A stretch of 64,000 nt of DNA from JBNFVY01 sp049943335 (GCF_049943335.1 NZ_JBNFVY010000002.1:186001-250000); one strand, 5' to 3'; numbered from the stretch's first letter, positions 28,343 to 38,999 are shown. Program-made: numbers and translations. The notes: generated by a model not told the origin, from the letters alone.

Positions 28343-28690
28343 TCAGACATCCCAGTTGTCGTCGTCGGGCATCGCGCCCATGGCGATCCAGTCGGCCCGG
28401 ATGCGGGCCACTCGGGTGTCGGCCCATGTACGGAACACGATCACGAACCCTTCGGGATTGACCATTTCGGCCGTGATGTCGGCGCGGGCATTGGTTTTCT
28501 GATCCATGTCCCACATGCCGATCGACACCTGTACCACGGGGCTTTGCGAAAAAACCTGTTCAAATTCAACGATATGGCGCAGCTCGCGCGGGCCGGTGCC
28601 CGTCCACATGGCGCCGCCGTCCTGAAAATCGGAAAACAGCAGGACCGAGCCCTGATCCACCCCCAAAACCCCGCTGTGTACCTTGATCAT
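28343..28690 (-). CDS. H-type lectin domain protein
   Basis: A 115-residue protein, essentially one H-type lectin domain as first described in snail agglutinins. Visible are GVDQGSVLLFSDFQDGG, RHIVEFEQVFSQSPVVQVSIGMWDMD and VFRTWADTRVARIRADWIAMG. No signal peptide is seen, so it may be cytoplasmic or leave by another route. The start at 28690 has GGAAG seven bases upstream. Such single-domain genes are known in roseobacters; ligand and role are unknown. Confidence 0.78.
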   Translation of the reverse strand: MIKVHSGVLGVDQGSVLLFSDFQDGGAMWTGTGPRELRHIVEFEQVFSQSPVVQVSIGMWDMDQKTNARADITAEMVNPEGFVIVFRTWADTRVARIRADWIAMGAMPDDDNWDV

Positions 28691-28729
28691 CTGGTCTTCC
28701 CTGGACGTAACGCACCGGGAATACGCCAT

Positions 28730-29360
28730 TCACGCCGGAATTTGCAAACGCCGATTGGTGACTGCACACAACGGTGTGGCCGAAGTGCCCCCGCACAGGG
28801 CCGGGCGCCGCCGCAACGCGCAAAGGGGGCCAGATCGCCCCTGGCGGGCCAAGGGCATACCGAGCGATTTTTTGGGAAAAAGCGGCGTCTGCAAACCGTC
28901 TGCATAGCGTCTGCGGACCGTCGGATATGTGTCGGGCGAAATGTCGGGCCGCTTGTCGGGCGAAATGTCGGGCACAGCATGGGTCGTAACGGATCACGGA
29001 AAGACTGCCGCAATGATGCCGCCCGGCGACAGCCATCTGCCGGGCACACGAGGCATCGCGTTCGCGCGGTTCCTGACAGACCGCTCGGCCAACGAACCGG
29101 TCGGTTGCGGTATCGTGGACAATGTCATCAGGAAACCACCATTGGATGCCGACGGGGCCATGGGCGTTCGACGTGACCGATTGCAAAGACTCTACAATGT
29201 GACCATAGGCCGAAACGCTAGCCGCCACGGGTCATCGCGCTTCGATCGTCGGCGCCGCTGAAGTCACGGTCCAGGTGATCTTGGGGTGGCACCATGGCTG
29301 AGGCGGTTGCGGGCTGGCGCGGATCTGCGCCGGGTACGCAACTGGGCGTGACACCGGCAA
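28730..29360. other. Non-coding region downstream of the atp operon
   Basis: Over 600 bases between the lectin gene and the atp terminator. Frames are open on both strands because of the high GC content, but none has recognisable motifs or ribosome sites. The notable content is the phased repeat array at 28887-28978. Confidence 0.5.
28887..28978. repeat. Eight-unit 11/12-bp phased repeat array
   Basis: GTC(T/G)G-type units start at 28887, 28898, 28909, 28920, 28931, 28943, 28955 and 28967. The first half has an 11-base period (GTCTGC-led units) and the second half a 12-base period (GTCGGGCGAAAT-like units, two of them identical). No flanking gene reads through it. Confidence 0.75.
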
Positions 29361-29362
29361 CG

Positions 29363-29394
29363 AAAAACCCCCGACCTTTCGGGCGGGGGTTTTG
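29363..29394 (-). terminator. Terminator of the atp operon
   Basis: On the minus strand the 10-bp stem AAAACCCCCG/CGGGGGTTTT (arms 29384-29393 and 29364-29373) ends in a five-T run. It lies 20-50 bases past the atpC stop. Confidence 0.88.
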
Positions 29395-29413
29395 GTGTTC
29401 GCTGTGCCTGCGC

Positions 29414-29833
29414 TCAGAGGTTCGGCTGGTTCGGATCCAGGCCGATGTGGCCACCCATGGCGACCATGTCGGCCAGCAGCTTGGCAGCATCGTCGGCCAC
29501 GCTCGGGTGGGCATCCTTGTGGGCGCGGTGGGCTTCGGTGACCCAGTCGTTCAAGACGTCCTGGGTCATTTCCGTCCGCGGCAGGGATTTTTCGGCCAGA
29601 ACCGTCACGCCCTCGGGCGAGATTTCCGCAAATCCGCCGGTAACGGTGAATTCCTGGGGCTGACCGTCGGTCGTGACCGTGAGAATCCCGGGGCGCAGGG
29701 TGGTGATCAGCGGCGAATGACCGGCCATGGCCGTCAGATCGCCTTCTGCGCCGGGGATCTGCACCTCGCTCGCTTGAACGGACATGAGTTTCCGCTCGGG
29801 CGAGACCAGGTCGAACTGAATGTTATCGGCCAT
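29414..29833 (-). CDS. atpC: ATP synthase F1 epsilon subunit
   Basis: The 139-residue central-stalk subunit, last gene of atpHAGDC. The N-terminal beta-sandwich is seen as FDLVSPERKLMSVQASEVQIPGAEGDL, then MAGHSPLITTLRPG. The C-terminal helical part is shortened compared with E. coli. It lies 59 bases after atpD and is followed by the terminator. Confidence 0.95.
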   Translation of the reverse strand: MADNIQFDLVSPERKLMSVQASEVQIPGAEGDLTAMAGHSPLITTLRPGILTVTTDGQPQEFTVTGGFAEISPEGVTVLAEKSLPRTEMTQDVLNDWVTEAHRAHKDAHPSVADDAAKLLADMVAMGGHIGLDPNQPNL

Positions 29834-29892
29834 CGGGCCTCTCCTCGGGTTGTCCGGCCCCCTGCCCGGTCAGGCAGGTGGGCCATGTTGCG

Positions 29893-31317
29893 TCAAGCGG
29901 CGTCGGCAGCCATTTTTTCGGCCTTGGCGACCACTTCGTCGATGTCGCCAACCATGTAGAAGGCGCCTTCGGGCAGGTGATCGTATTCACCGGCAACCAC
30001 GGCCTTGAAGGACGCGATGGTTTTTTCCAGCGGCACCTGGATGCCGTCGGACCCGGTAAACACCTTGGCCACGTCGAAGGGCTGCGACAGGAAGCGCTGG
30101 ATCTTACGGGCGCGCGACACGGTCAGTTTGTCTTCTTCGCTCAGTTCGTCCATGCCCAGAATGGCGATGATGTCCTGCAGCGACTTGTAGCGCTGAAGGA
30201 TCCCCTGAACGTCACGGGCAACCTGGTAGTGTTCTTCGCCAACGATCTGCGGGTCCATCAGGCGCGAGTTGGAATCCAGCGGGTCAACGGCCGGGTAGAT
30301 ACCCAGTTCCGAAATCGCCCGGCTGAGAACCGTCTGCGCGTCGAGGTGGGCAAAGGTTGTGGCCGGCGCCGGGTCGGTAAGGTCATCCGCGGGAACATAG
30401 ACGGCCTGGATCGACGTGATCGACCCGTTCTTGGTCGAGGTGATGCGTTCCTGCATCGCGCCCATGTCGGTGGCCAGTGTCGGCTGATAGCCCACGGCCG
30501 ACGGGATACGACCCAACAGTGCGGACACTTCGGACCCGGCCTGCGTGAAGCGGAAGATGTTGTCGACGAAGAACAGAACGTCGGTCCCGGACTGGTCGCG
30601 GAACTGCTCGGCCAGGGTCAGGCCGGTCAGCGCAACACGGGCACGCGCCCCCGGAGGTTCGTTCATCTGGCCGTAAACCAGGGCCACTTGCGATTCTTGC
30701 AGGTTGTCGGGCTTGATGACGTTGGATTCGATCATCTCGTGATACAGGTCGTTACCTTCCCGCGTCCGTTCGCCCACACCGGCGAAAACCGAAAAGCCCG
30801 AGTGCACTTTGGCGATGTTGTTGATCAGTTCCATGATCAGAACCGTCTTGCCCACGCCGGCGCCGCCGAACAGGCCAATCTTGCCGCCCTTGGAATAGGG
30901 GGCCAGCAGGTCGATCACCTTGATGCCGGTCACCAGGATTTCCGATTCCGTCGACTGATCCTGAAACGCAGGGGCCTCAGCGTGGATCGGACGGTATTCA
31001 TCGGCTTCGATCGGCGCGCCTTCGTCAACCGGTTCGCCGATGACGTTCAGGATACGGCCCAGCGTCGCGTTGCCAACCGGCACCGAAATCGGGGTGCCGG
31101 TATCGCTGACGGTCTGACCGCGGACCAGACCTTCGGTCGCGTCCATCGCGATGCAGCGAACGGTGTTTTCGCCGAGGTGCTGCGCAACCTCAAGAACCAG
31201 ACGCTTGCCATTGTTGTCGGTTTCAAGGGCGTTCAGAATTTCGGGGAGCTCGTCCTCGAACTGAACGTCCACAACGGCGCCGATCACCTGGGTGATTTTG
31301 CCTTTTGCGTTTGCCAT
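29893..31317 (-). CDS. atpD: ATP synthase F1 beta subunit
   Basis: The 474-residue catalytic subunit. The P-loop GGAGVGKTVL, the catalytic region GVGERTREGNDLYHEM, ALTGLTLAEQFRD and Walker B LFFVDNIFRFTQAGSEVSALLGR are intact. It lies 19 bases after atpG. Confidence 0.98.
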   Translation of the reverse strand: MANAKGKITQVIGAVVDVQFEDELPEILNALETDNNGKRLVLEVAQHLGENTVRCIAMDATEGLVRGQTVSDTGTPISVPVGNATLGRILNVIGEPVDEGAPIEADEYRPIHAEAPAFQDQSTESEILVTGIKVIDLLAPYSKGGKIGLFGGAGVGKTVLIMELINNIAKVHSGFSVFAGVGERTREGNDLYHEMIESNVIKPDNLQESQVALVYGQMNEPPGARARVALTGLTLAEQFRDQSGTDVLFFVDNIFRFTQAGSEVSALLGRIPSAVGYQPTLATDMGAMQERITSTKNGSITSIQAVYVPADDLTDPAPATTFAHLDAQTVLSRAISELGIYPAVDPLDSNSRLMDPQIVGEEHYQVARDVQGILQRYKSLQDIIAILGMDELSEEDKLTVSRARKIQRFLSQPFDVAKVFTGSDGIQVPLEKTIASFKAVVAGEYDHLPEGAFYMVGDIDEVVAKAEKMAADAA

Positions 31318-31336
31318 TTCGTTTCTCCGGTAGGTC

Positions 31337-32212
31337 TTAGAGCGCCTCGGCGCCCGAAATGATTTCGATAAGCTCGTTCGTGATCACGGCCTGACGCGAG
31401 CGGTTGTATTCGATGGTCAGTTTGTCGATCATCTCGCCCGCATTGCGCGTCGCGTTGTCCATCGCCGACATCCGGGCGCCCTGTTCGGACGCACCGTTTT
31501 CCAGCAGAGCCGTAAAGATCTGCGTGGCCACACCGCGCGGCAGCAGGTCGGCCAGAATGGCCTCTTCGCTGGGCTCGTAATCGTAGACGACGCTTTCCTC
31601 GCCCTCGCCCGTATCTTCGTAGGCGGCGGGGATGATCTGAAGCGCGGTCGGCAACTGGGTGACCACGTTTTCGAACTGCGCGAAAAAGATCGTCGCGACG
31701 TCGAATTCACCGGCGTCAAACCGCGTCAGCACGTCCTGCGCGATGGATTGCGCATTGGCATAGCCGATGGTCTTGACCTCGGTCAGGTCCACGTGGCCGA
31801 TCATCAGATCGCTGTAGTCCCGCTTGAGCTGTTCACGGCCCTTTTTGCCGACGGTCAGGATTTTCACCTGTTTCCCGGTGGCTTGCAGTTCCGCAATGCG
31901 CGTCTTGGCCAGTTTGACGATGTTGGTGTTGAAGCCCCCGCAGAGGCCCTTTTCCGACGTCATCACGACCAGAAGCTGCACCTGATCCGAGCCGGTGCCG
32001 GCCAACAGGCGCGGCGCCGAATCCGACCCGGCTGAGGCCGCCGACAGCGCACCCATGACGGCGTTGAACCGTTCAGCATAGGGGCGCGCAGCCTCGGCAG
32101 CTTCTTGGGCCCGCCGCAATTTCGCGGCGGCCACCATCTGCATGGCCTTGGTGATCTTGCGGGTCGATTTGACCGACGCGATCCGGTTTTTAAGGTCCTT
32201 GAGATTTGGCAT
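31337..32212 (-). CDS. atpG: ATP synthase F1 gamma subunit
   Basis: The 291-residue rotor shaft. The N-terminal coiled-coil KNRIASVKSTRKITKAMQMVAAAKLRRAQ and the C-terminal MDNATRNAGEMIDKLTIEYNRSRQAVITNELIEI are the two conserved helices; TSEKGLCGGFNTN is also typical. It lies 14 bases after atpA. Confidence 0.97.
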   Translation of the reverse strand: MPNLKDLKNRIASVKSTRKITKAMQMVAAAKLRRAQEAAEAARPYAERFNAVMGALSAASAGSDSAPRLLAGTGSDQVQLLVVMTSEKGLCGGFNTNIVKLAKTRIAELQATGKQVKILTVGKKGREQLKRDYSDLMIGHVDLTEVKTIGYANAQSIAQDVLTRFDAGEFDVATIFFAQFENVVTQLPTALQIIPAAYEDTGEGEESVVYDYEPSEEAILADLLPRGVATQIFTALLENGASEQGARMSAMDNATRNAGEMIDKLTIEYNRSRQAVITNELIEIISGAEAL

Positions 32213-32226
32213 TGCCTTATCTCTCC

Positions 32227-33764
<1,538 letters not shown>

Positions 33765-33765
<1 letters not shown>

Positions 33766-34325
33766 TATCCGACCTCTTTCATTGCATTCTGGAGGGAGTT
33801 GAGCTTGGCCTTGATCGACGTGTCGATCATTTGCGAGCCCACTTTAACGACAAGGCCACCGATGAGTGTTTCATCGACGGCCAGATTGATTTTCACATCC
33901 TTGCCAACTTGCGCCTTCAGCGTCTTGGCAAGCTTGTCCTGTTGCGCCTTGGTCATCGCCTTGGCGGCGGTCACATCGGCGGTCACTTCGCCCTTTTCGG
34001 CGGCGATGCGTTCGCGCAGGGCGGTGATCAGGTGCGGCAGCACGAACAGGCGGCGCTTGGAGGCCATCAGGCCCAGCGTATTGACCATGGTGGTGCCGAG
34101 GTTCATTTTTTTCGCGACAGCGGTAATCGCGGCGCTCTGCTGGTCGCGGCTGAAGACCGGCGACGATATCACGTCGCGCAGATCGGCGCTTTCGGCCATC
34201 GCGGCATCCAACGCATCGACGTCGCTTTCCAGCGCCTTGAGCGATTTACCTTCCTTGGCCAGTTCAAAAATGGCCGTCGCATAACGTGCGGCGATGCCGC
34301 CTGAGATCGAAGCTGGTTCGGACAC
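33765..34325 (-). CDS. atpH: ATP synthase F1 delta subunit
   Basis: The 186-residue peripheral-stalk subunit, first gene of the F1 operon. The N-terminal helical bundle is ISGGIAARYATAIFELAKEGKSLKALESD, and the C-terminal part ends GGLVVKVGSQMIDTSIKAKLNSLQNAMKEV. The GTG at 34325 is chosen because GGAAGG lies six bases upstream and SEPASISGGIAARYATA is the family start; an upstream extension is rejected. As usual in this group, the F0 genes are not adjacent. Confidence 0.93.
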
Positions 34326-34522
34326 GTCCACCCTTCCGATTGTCTTAGCCCCACATGCGCCGTGTGCGTTGGACGCAAGGGGGGCAGCCCAATGGTGCGT
34401 ACCGCGAACGGCGCGCACCAAAATCGGCTTGCATGTAACAGAGCATTTCCGATGCCGCAACCGCCTTGCGCCGGAATTCAGTGCCTTGCCGCATGCGCGA
34501 AATCGCCTGACTCTGCTGCCCT

Positions 34523-34538
34523 GTATACCGGGGTATAC
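34523..34538. promoter_or_regulatory. Inverted repeat GTATACC-GG-GGTATAC upstream of atpH
   Basis: Exact 7-base arms around two bases, about 200 bases upstream of the atpH start, within the likely promoter region. It could be an operator or part of a promoter (TATAC elements on both strands). No known factor is assigned. Confidence 0.4.
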
Positions 34539-34608
34539 CACATAGCCCCCCAAGGTGCGACATTGCGCCCCGCCTTATGGGGCAGTTTTTTCGGCGGTTT
34601 TCGCGCGC

Positions 34609-34656
34609 GGCGACGTCTCCGGGCGACGGTGAGGGCGACGGCGCGCGCGACGGTGC
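34609..34656. repeat. Four-unit 12-bp repeat array
   Basis: Units begin at 34609, 34621, 34633 and 34645 and share the core GGCGACG (third-unit type GGGCGACGGCGC, fourth GCGCGACGGTGC). The period is exactly 12 bases and the array is non-coding. Confidence 0.6.
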
Positions 34657-34794
34657 GGGCCGAAATCACGGGCCACATTGCAGCATTGGAATCGCAGGGC
34701 GGATAAAGCCAATCCAATTTTGCGGGCCTAATTTGCGGGGCCGGCTTTGCACGTCACATCGCAAGCCACTTCGCGGACCACACCGTACCGACAG

Positions 34795-34892
34795 ATTCGC
34801 AAAGCTAAATTCGCAGGGCCAGAACCGCACAGCCAAATTCGCAGGGCCAGAACCGCACAGCCAGACTCGCACGGCCAGAACCGCAGGGCCCG
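34795..34892. repeat. Seven-unit 14-bp repeat array
   Basis: Units start at 34795, 34809, 34823, 34837, 34851, 34865 and 34879, with the pattern A(T/A/C)(T/C)CGCANRGCYAR; ATTCGCAGGGCCAG occurs twice and AACCGCACAGCCA- twice. The array stops right at the end of the methyltransferase gene (stop at 34893). Confidence 0.8.
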
Positions 34893-35642
34893 TCAGATCG
34901 GCTTGGCTTCGGGGCTGGGCACCCCGGCCAGCACGCCGCGCCGCTTGCGCCCGCTGACCGGTGCGCCGGTCCCGGTCTGGGCATAGACCTGCTTTGACGC
35001 CTCGACCACCAGCACCCCGCCCGCCAGCACCGGGATCTTGCGCCCGATCCGTTCCCAGACCGGCCCCGAGCGCAGCCAGAATCGCTTGTGCGAGGGCGGC
35101 TGATAGAGCGCCGCCGCGCTGCGTTCGGGCAAAAAGCGATGCCGTTTCAACTGCACTTCCAGCTGACTCGACGAATAGGGCCGCCCGAACCCGAACGGCG
35201 TGGCATCGCGCCGCGACCACAGACCGGTGCGGTTCGGCACGACAAAGATCACCCGCCCGCCGGGCCCCAGCACCCGCCAGCATTCATCGAGCAGCGCCGA
35301 AGGATGCTCGGACGTTTCCAGCCCGTGCATCACGATCAGCCGGTCGACATGGCCCGTCTGCAACGGCCAGAGCGTTTCTTCGCACAATACCGAATGGTTG
35401 GGCCCGCCGGTCGGCCAGGGCATGACGCCTTGCTGGCCCGGCATCAGGCTGATGACCCGGCGCGCATCGGCCAGGTAGGGGCGCAGCAACGGCACCGCGA
35501 ACCCAAAGCCTGCCACGGTCTGCCCCGTGGCGGCCGTGGGCGCCCACATTTCGGCCACGGCCTCGCGCACCATACGCTGCGCCGCCCGGCCAAGACCGGT
35601 GCGATAATAAAAGTTTCTCAGGTCAACAACGTCGAGGTGCAT
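34893..35642 (-). CDS. Class I SAM-dependent methyltransferase
   Basis: A 249-residue methyltransferase of the Methyltransf_11 type. The C-terminal strand/loop motif LDECWRVLGPGGRVIFVVPNRTGLWSR and LIVMHGLETSEHPSALL are clear. The usual first glycine-rich SAM motif appears as TVAGFGFAVPLLRPYL, a variant form. The start at 35642 gives MHLDVVDLRNFYYRTGLGR, typical of the family found divergent from gloB in this group. Its substrate is unknown. The 63-base gap to gloB holds both promoters. Confidence 0.83.
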   Translation of the reverse strand: MHLDVVDLRNFYYRTGLGRAAQRMVREAVAEMWAPTAATGQTVAGFGFAVPLLRPYLADARRVISLMPGQQGVMPWPTGGPNHSVLCEETLWPLQTGHVDRLIVMHGLETSEHPSALLDECWRVLGPGGRVIFVVPNRTGLWSRRDATPFGFGRPYSSSQLEVQLKRHRFLPERSAAALYQPPSHKRFWLRSGPVWERIGRKIPVLAGGVLVVEASKQVYAQTGTGAPVSGRKRRGVLAGVPSPEAKPI

Positions 35643-35705
35643 TGCAATCAGGGGTCCGCTCGGGCCACAGTTTCCCTGACCATAGACCAGACGCGGGAAA
35701 AGAAA

Positions 35706-36467
35706 ATGCCTCTTGAGATCGTGACCGTCCCCTGCCTGTCGGACAATTATGCCTATCTGGTGAAAGGGCCCGACGGGGTGGCGCTGATTGATGCGCCCGA
35801 AGCTGCGCCGATCATCGCCGCGCTCGACGCGCGTGGCTGGCAGCTGGGCGTCATCATGATCACCCACCACCACCACGACCACGTCGGCGGGGTCGACGAA
35901 TTGCGCGCCCGCTACGGCTGCCCGGTGATGGGCCCCAAGGCCGAGGCCGACAAGCTGCCGAAACTGGACATGGCGCTGGAGCCGGGCTTTGCGGGCGGCA
36001 CGGGCGATGCGCTGTGCGAGGTGATCGCGGTGCCCGGCCATACGCTGGGCCACATCGCGTTCCATTACCCCAACGCCGGCGCGCTGTTCACCGCCGACAG
36101 CCTGATGGCGCTTGGCTGCGGGCGCATCTTTGAAGGCACGCCGGACATGATGTACGATTCCCTGTGCCGTCTGGCTGCCCTGCCCGATGACACCCAGGTC
36201 TATTCGGGCCACGAATACACCCTGGGCAACGCGAAATTCGCGCAAACCATTGAACCGGGCAACGCCGCACTTACATCAAGAGCAGACCAGATCTCAGCCA
36301 CCCGGGCCCAAGGCAAGCCCACGGTCCCGGCCAGCTTGGGTCTGGAAAAAGAAACCAACCCGTTCCTGCGCGCCCATATCCCAGATGTGAAAGCAGCGCT
36401 CGGCATGGAGGACGCCGCCGATGTCGACGTCTTTGCCGAGATCCGGCGCCGCAAGGACAAGTTCTGA
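35706..36467 (+). CDS. gloB: Hydroxyacylglutathione hydrolase (glyoxalase II)
   Basis: Hydrolyses S-lactoylglutathione to lactate in methylglyoxal detoxification. In 253 residues the metallo-beta-lactamase-fold binuclear site is intact: THHHHDHVGG, VIAVPGHTLGHIAFH, FTADSLMALGCGR and YSGHEYTLGNAKFA. The C-terminal glutathione-binding domain ends RRRKDKF. The ATG at 35706 follows a purine-rich stretch (GGGAAAAGAAA). Confidence 0.94.
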   Translation: MPLEIVTVPCLSDNYAYLVKGPDGVALIDAPEAAPIIAALDARGWQLGVIMITHHHHDHVGGVDELRARYGCPVMGPKAEADKLPKLDMALEPGFAGGTGDALCEVIAVPGHTLGHIAFHYPNAGALFTADSLMALGCGRIFEGTPDMMYDSLCRLAALPDDTQVYSGHEYTLGNAKFAQTIEPGNAALTSRADQISATRAQGKPTVPASLGLEKETNPFLRAHIPDVKAALGMEDAADVDVFAEIRRRKDKF

Positions 36468-36668
36468 AGGTCGTGACAATCATCCGGTTCCGCACAAAGT
36501 GGCGGGATTCCTGTGCCGCAAAAACGCGCTTTGTCCGAAAAGTGATCGCAAAACGGCAAAAAAACCTTGAAGCCGGACGATTTCAATCGAACTTTAACTA
36601 TAACAGGCCACGGTCAGAACGGGACCGCGCTGTCCCCCAATGACCTTACTATAAGGAGCGCCGTTCAC

Positions 36669-38999
36669 GTGCCGTCATTTTCGAACTCACTCGAGCAAGC
36701 CATTCATTCCGCCTTGGCCCTGGCCAATGCGCGCCGCCATGAACTGGCGACGCTCGAACACCTGCTGCTCGCGCTGATCGACGAAGACGATGCCGCCAAG
36801 GTCATGAAGGCGTGCAGCGTCGATGTGGAAGAATTGCGCCAGCAACTGGTCACCTTCATAGACGATGAACTGTCCACCCTGGTCACCAATATCGAAGGCT
36901 CGGAAGCAGTGCCGACCGCCGCGTTCCAGCGCGTGATCCAGCGCGCTGCGATCCATGTGCAATCGTCGGGCCGCACCGAAGTCACCGGCGCTAATGTGCT
37001 GGTGGCGATCTTTGCCGAACGCGAATCGAATGCCGCCTATTTCCTGCAAGAACAGGACATGACGCGCTATGATGCGGTGAATTTCATCGCCCACGGCGTC
37101 GCCAAAGACCCAAGTTTCGGCGAACCGCGCCCGATCACCGGCGCCAGCGACGACGATGAACCATCCATCGACGCAGAAGCGACCAAGAGCGACGACAAGG
37201 AAAGCGCCTTGGGCAAATACTGCGTCGATCTGAACGCCAAGGCGCGCGAGGGCGAAGTTGATCCCCTGATCGGGCGCGAAGGCGAAGTCGAGCGCTGCAT
37301 TCAGGTGCTGTGCCGCCGGCGCAAGAACAACCCGCTGCTGGTGGGCGATCCGGGCGTGGGCAAGACCGCCATCGCGGAAGGTCTGGCCAAAAAGATCGTT
37401 GACGGCGAAACCCCCGAGGTTCTGGCCAACGCCACGATCTTTTCCCTGGATATGGCCGCGCTGCTGGCCGGCACCCGCTATCGCGGCGATTTCGAAGAGC
37501 GCCTGAAAGCCGTGGTTTCCGAATTGGAAGACCACCCTGACGCGGTGCTGTTCATTGACGAAATCCACACGGTGATCGGCGCCGGCGCCACATCGGGCGG
37601 GGCGATGGATGCCAGCAACCTGCTGAAACCCGCGCTGCAGGGCGGCAAACTGCGCTGCATGGGGTCGACCACCTACAAGGAATTCCGCCAGCACTTCGAA
37701 AAGGACCGCGCGCTGAGCCGCCGGTTCCAGAAAATCGACGTGAGCGAACCATCGGTCGATGACACGATCAAGATCCTGCAGGGCCTCAAACCCTATTTCG
37801 AAGATCACCACGACATTCGCTACACCGCGGATGCGATCAAGACGGCCGTGGAACTGTCGGCCCGCTACATCCATGATCGCAAGCTGCCCGACAAGGCGAT
37901 CGACGTGATCGACGAAGCCGGCGCGGCGCAGCATCTGGTGGCCGAAAGCAAGCGGCGCAAGACGATCAGCCCCAAGGAAATCGAAGCCGTGGTGGCCAAG
38001 ATCGCCCGCATCCCGCCCAAGAACGTCACCAAGGACGATGCCGAGGTGCTCAAGGATCTCGAAGCGACGCTCAAGCGCGTGGTCTTCGGGCAGAACGCCG
38101 CGATCGAAGCGCTGTCGAGCGCGATCAAACTGGCCCGGGCCGGTCTGCGCGAACCCGAAAAACCCATCGGCAACTACCTGTTCGCAGGGCCGACCGGCGT
38201 CGGCAAAACCGAAGTCGCCAAGCAACTGGCTGACAGCCTTGGCGTGGAACTGCTGCGCTTTGACATGTCGGAATACATGGAAAAACACGCGGTCAGCCGC
38301 CTGATCGGCGCGCCTCCGGGCTATGTCGGATTTGACCAGGGCGGCATGCTGACCGATGGCGTGGATCAGCACCCGCACTGCGTGCTGCTGCTCGACGAGA
38401 TCGAAAAAGCCCACCCGGATGTCTACAATATCCTGCTGCAGGTGATGGACCACGGCAAGCTGACCGATCACAACGGGCGCACGGTGGATTTCCGCAACGT
38501 GATCCTGATCATGACCTCGAACGCGGGCGCTGCAGAACAGGCCAAGGCCGCCTTCGGGTTCGGCCGCGAGCGGCGCGAAGGCGAAGATACCGCCGCCATC
38601 GAACGCACCTTCACGCCCGAATTCCGCAACCGTCTGGACGCGGTGATCAGCTTTGCGCCCCTGCCCAAGGATGTCATCCTGCAGATCGTCGAAAAGTTCG
38701 TGCTGCAACTGGAAGCGCAACTGATCGACCGCAACGTTCATATCGACCTGACCAAACGCGCCGCGGAATGGCTGGGCGAAAAGGGCTACGACGACAAGAT
38801 GGGCGCGCGCCCGCTTGGCCGCGTGATCCAGGAACACATCAAAAAACCGCTGGCCGAAGAACTGCTGTTCGGCAAACTGGCCAAAGGCGGGCTGGTCAAG
38901 GTGGGCGTCAAGGATGGCAAGATCGATCTGCGCATCGAAGAGCCGCAAAAAGCGCGCCTGACATCCAAGAAAAAGCCCCCCCTGCTGACCGCCGACTGA
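36669..38999 (+). CDS. clpA: ATP-dependent Clp protease ATP-binding subunit ClpA
   Basis: The unfoldase that feeds ClpP. In 776 residues are the N-domain (two Clp_N repeats, residues 1-150), AAA-1 with GDPGVGKTAIAEGLA, and AAA-2 with GPTGVGKTEVAKQLA plus Walker B VLLLDEIEKAHPDVYNILLQVMD. The GTG at 36669 is chosen because AAGGAG lies ten bases upstream and the N-terminus PSFSNSLEQAIHSAL fits ClpA; an in-frame ATG at 36567 adds unrelated residues. No clpS gene is adjacent. A strong terminator follows. Confidence 0.96.
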   Translation: MPSFSNSLEQAIHSALALANARRHELATLEHLLLALIDEDDAAKVMKACSVDVEELRQQLVTFIDDELSTLVTNIEGSEAVPTAAFQRVIQRAAIHVQSSGRTEVTGANVLVAIFAERESNAAYFLQEQDMTRYDAVNFIAHGVAKDPSFGEPRPITGASDDDEPSIDAEATKSDDKESALGKYCVDLNAKAREGEVDPLIGREGEVERCIQVLCRRRKNNPLLVGDPGVGKTAIAEGLAKKIVDGETPEVLANATIFSLDMAALLAGTRYRGDFEERLKAVVSELEDHPDAVLFIDEIHTVIGAGATSGGAMDASNLLKPALQGGKLRCMGSTTYKEFRQHFEKDRALSRRFQKIDVSEPSVDDTIKILQGLKPYFEDHHDIRYTADAIKTAVELSARYIHDRKLPDKAIDVIDEAGAAQHLVAESKRRKTISPKEIEAVVAKIARIPPKNVTKDDAEVLKDLEATLKRVVFGQNAAIEALSSAIKLARAGLREPEKPIGNYLFAGPTGVGKTEVAKQLADSLGVELLRFDMSEYMEKHAVSRLIGAPPGYVGFDQGGMLTDGVDQHPHCVLLLDEIEKAHPDVYNILLQVMDHGKLTDHNGRTVDFRNVILIMTSNAGAAEQAKAAFGFGRERREGEDTAAIERTFTPEFRNRLDAVISFAPLPKDVILQIVEKFVLQLEAQLIDRNVHIDLTKRAAEWLGEKGYDDKMGARPLGRVIQEHIKKPLAEELLFGKLAKGGLVKVGVKDGKIDLRIEEPQKARLTSKKKPPLLTAD

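Larger units (their letters stand above)
34326..34892. other. Non-coding region upstream of atpH with repeats
   Basis: A 567-base region between atpH and the methyltransferase stop. It must hold the atp promoter near 34330-34560. It also carries an inverted repeat (34523-34538) and two separate short-period arrays (34609-34656 and 34795-34892). No gene is supported; open frames here encode only repeat-derived peptides. Confidence 0.55.

Noticed and set aside
28730..29360. Several open frames of 70-220 codons around the 11/12-base array
   Set aside because: They overlap one another on both strands, lack ribosome sites, and their peptides are made of the repeat.
34795..34892. CRISPR array
   Set aside because: Units are 14 bases, directly abutting, with no unique spacers and no cas genes.
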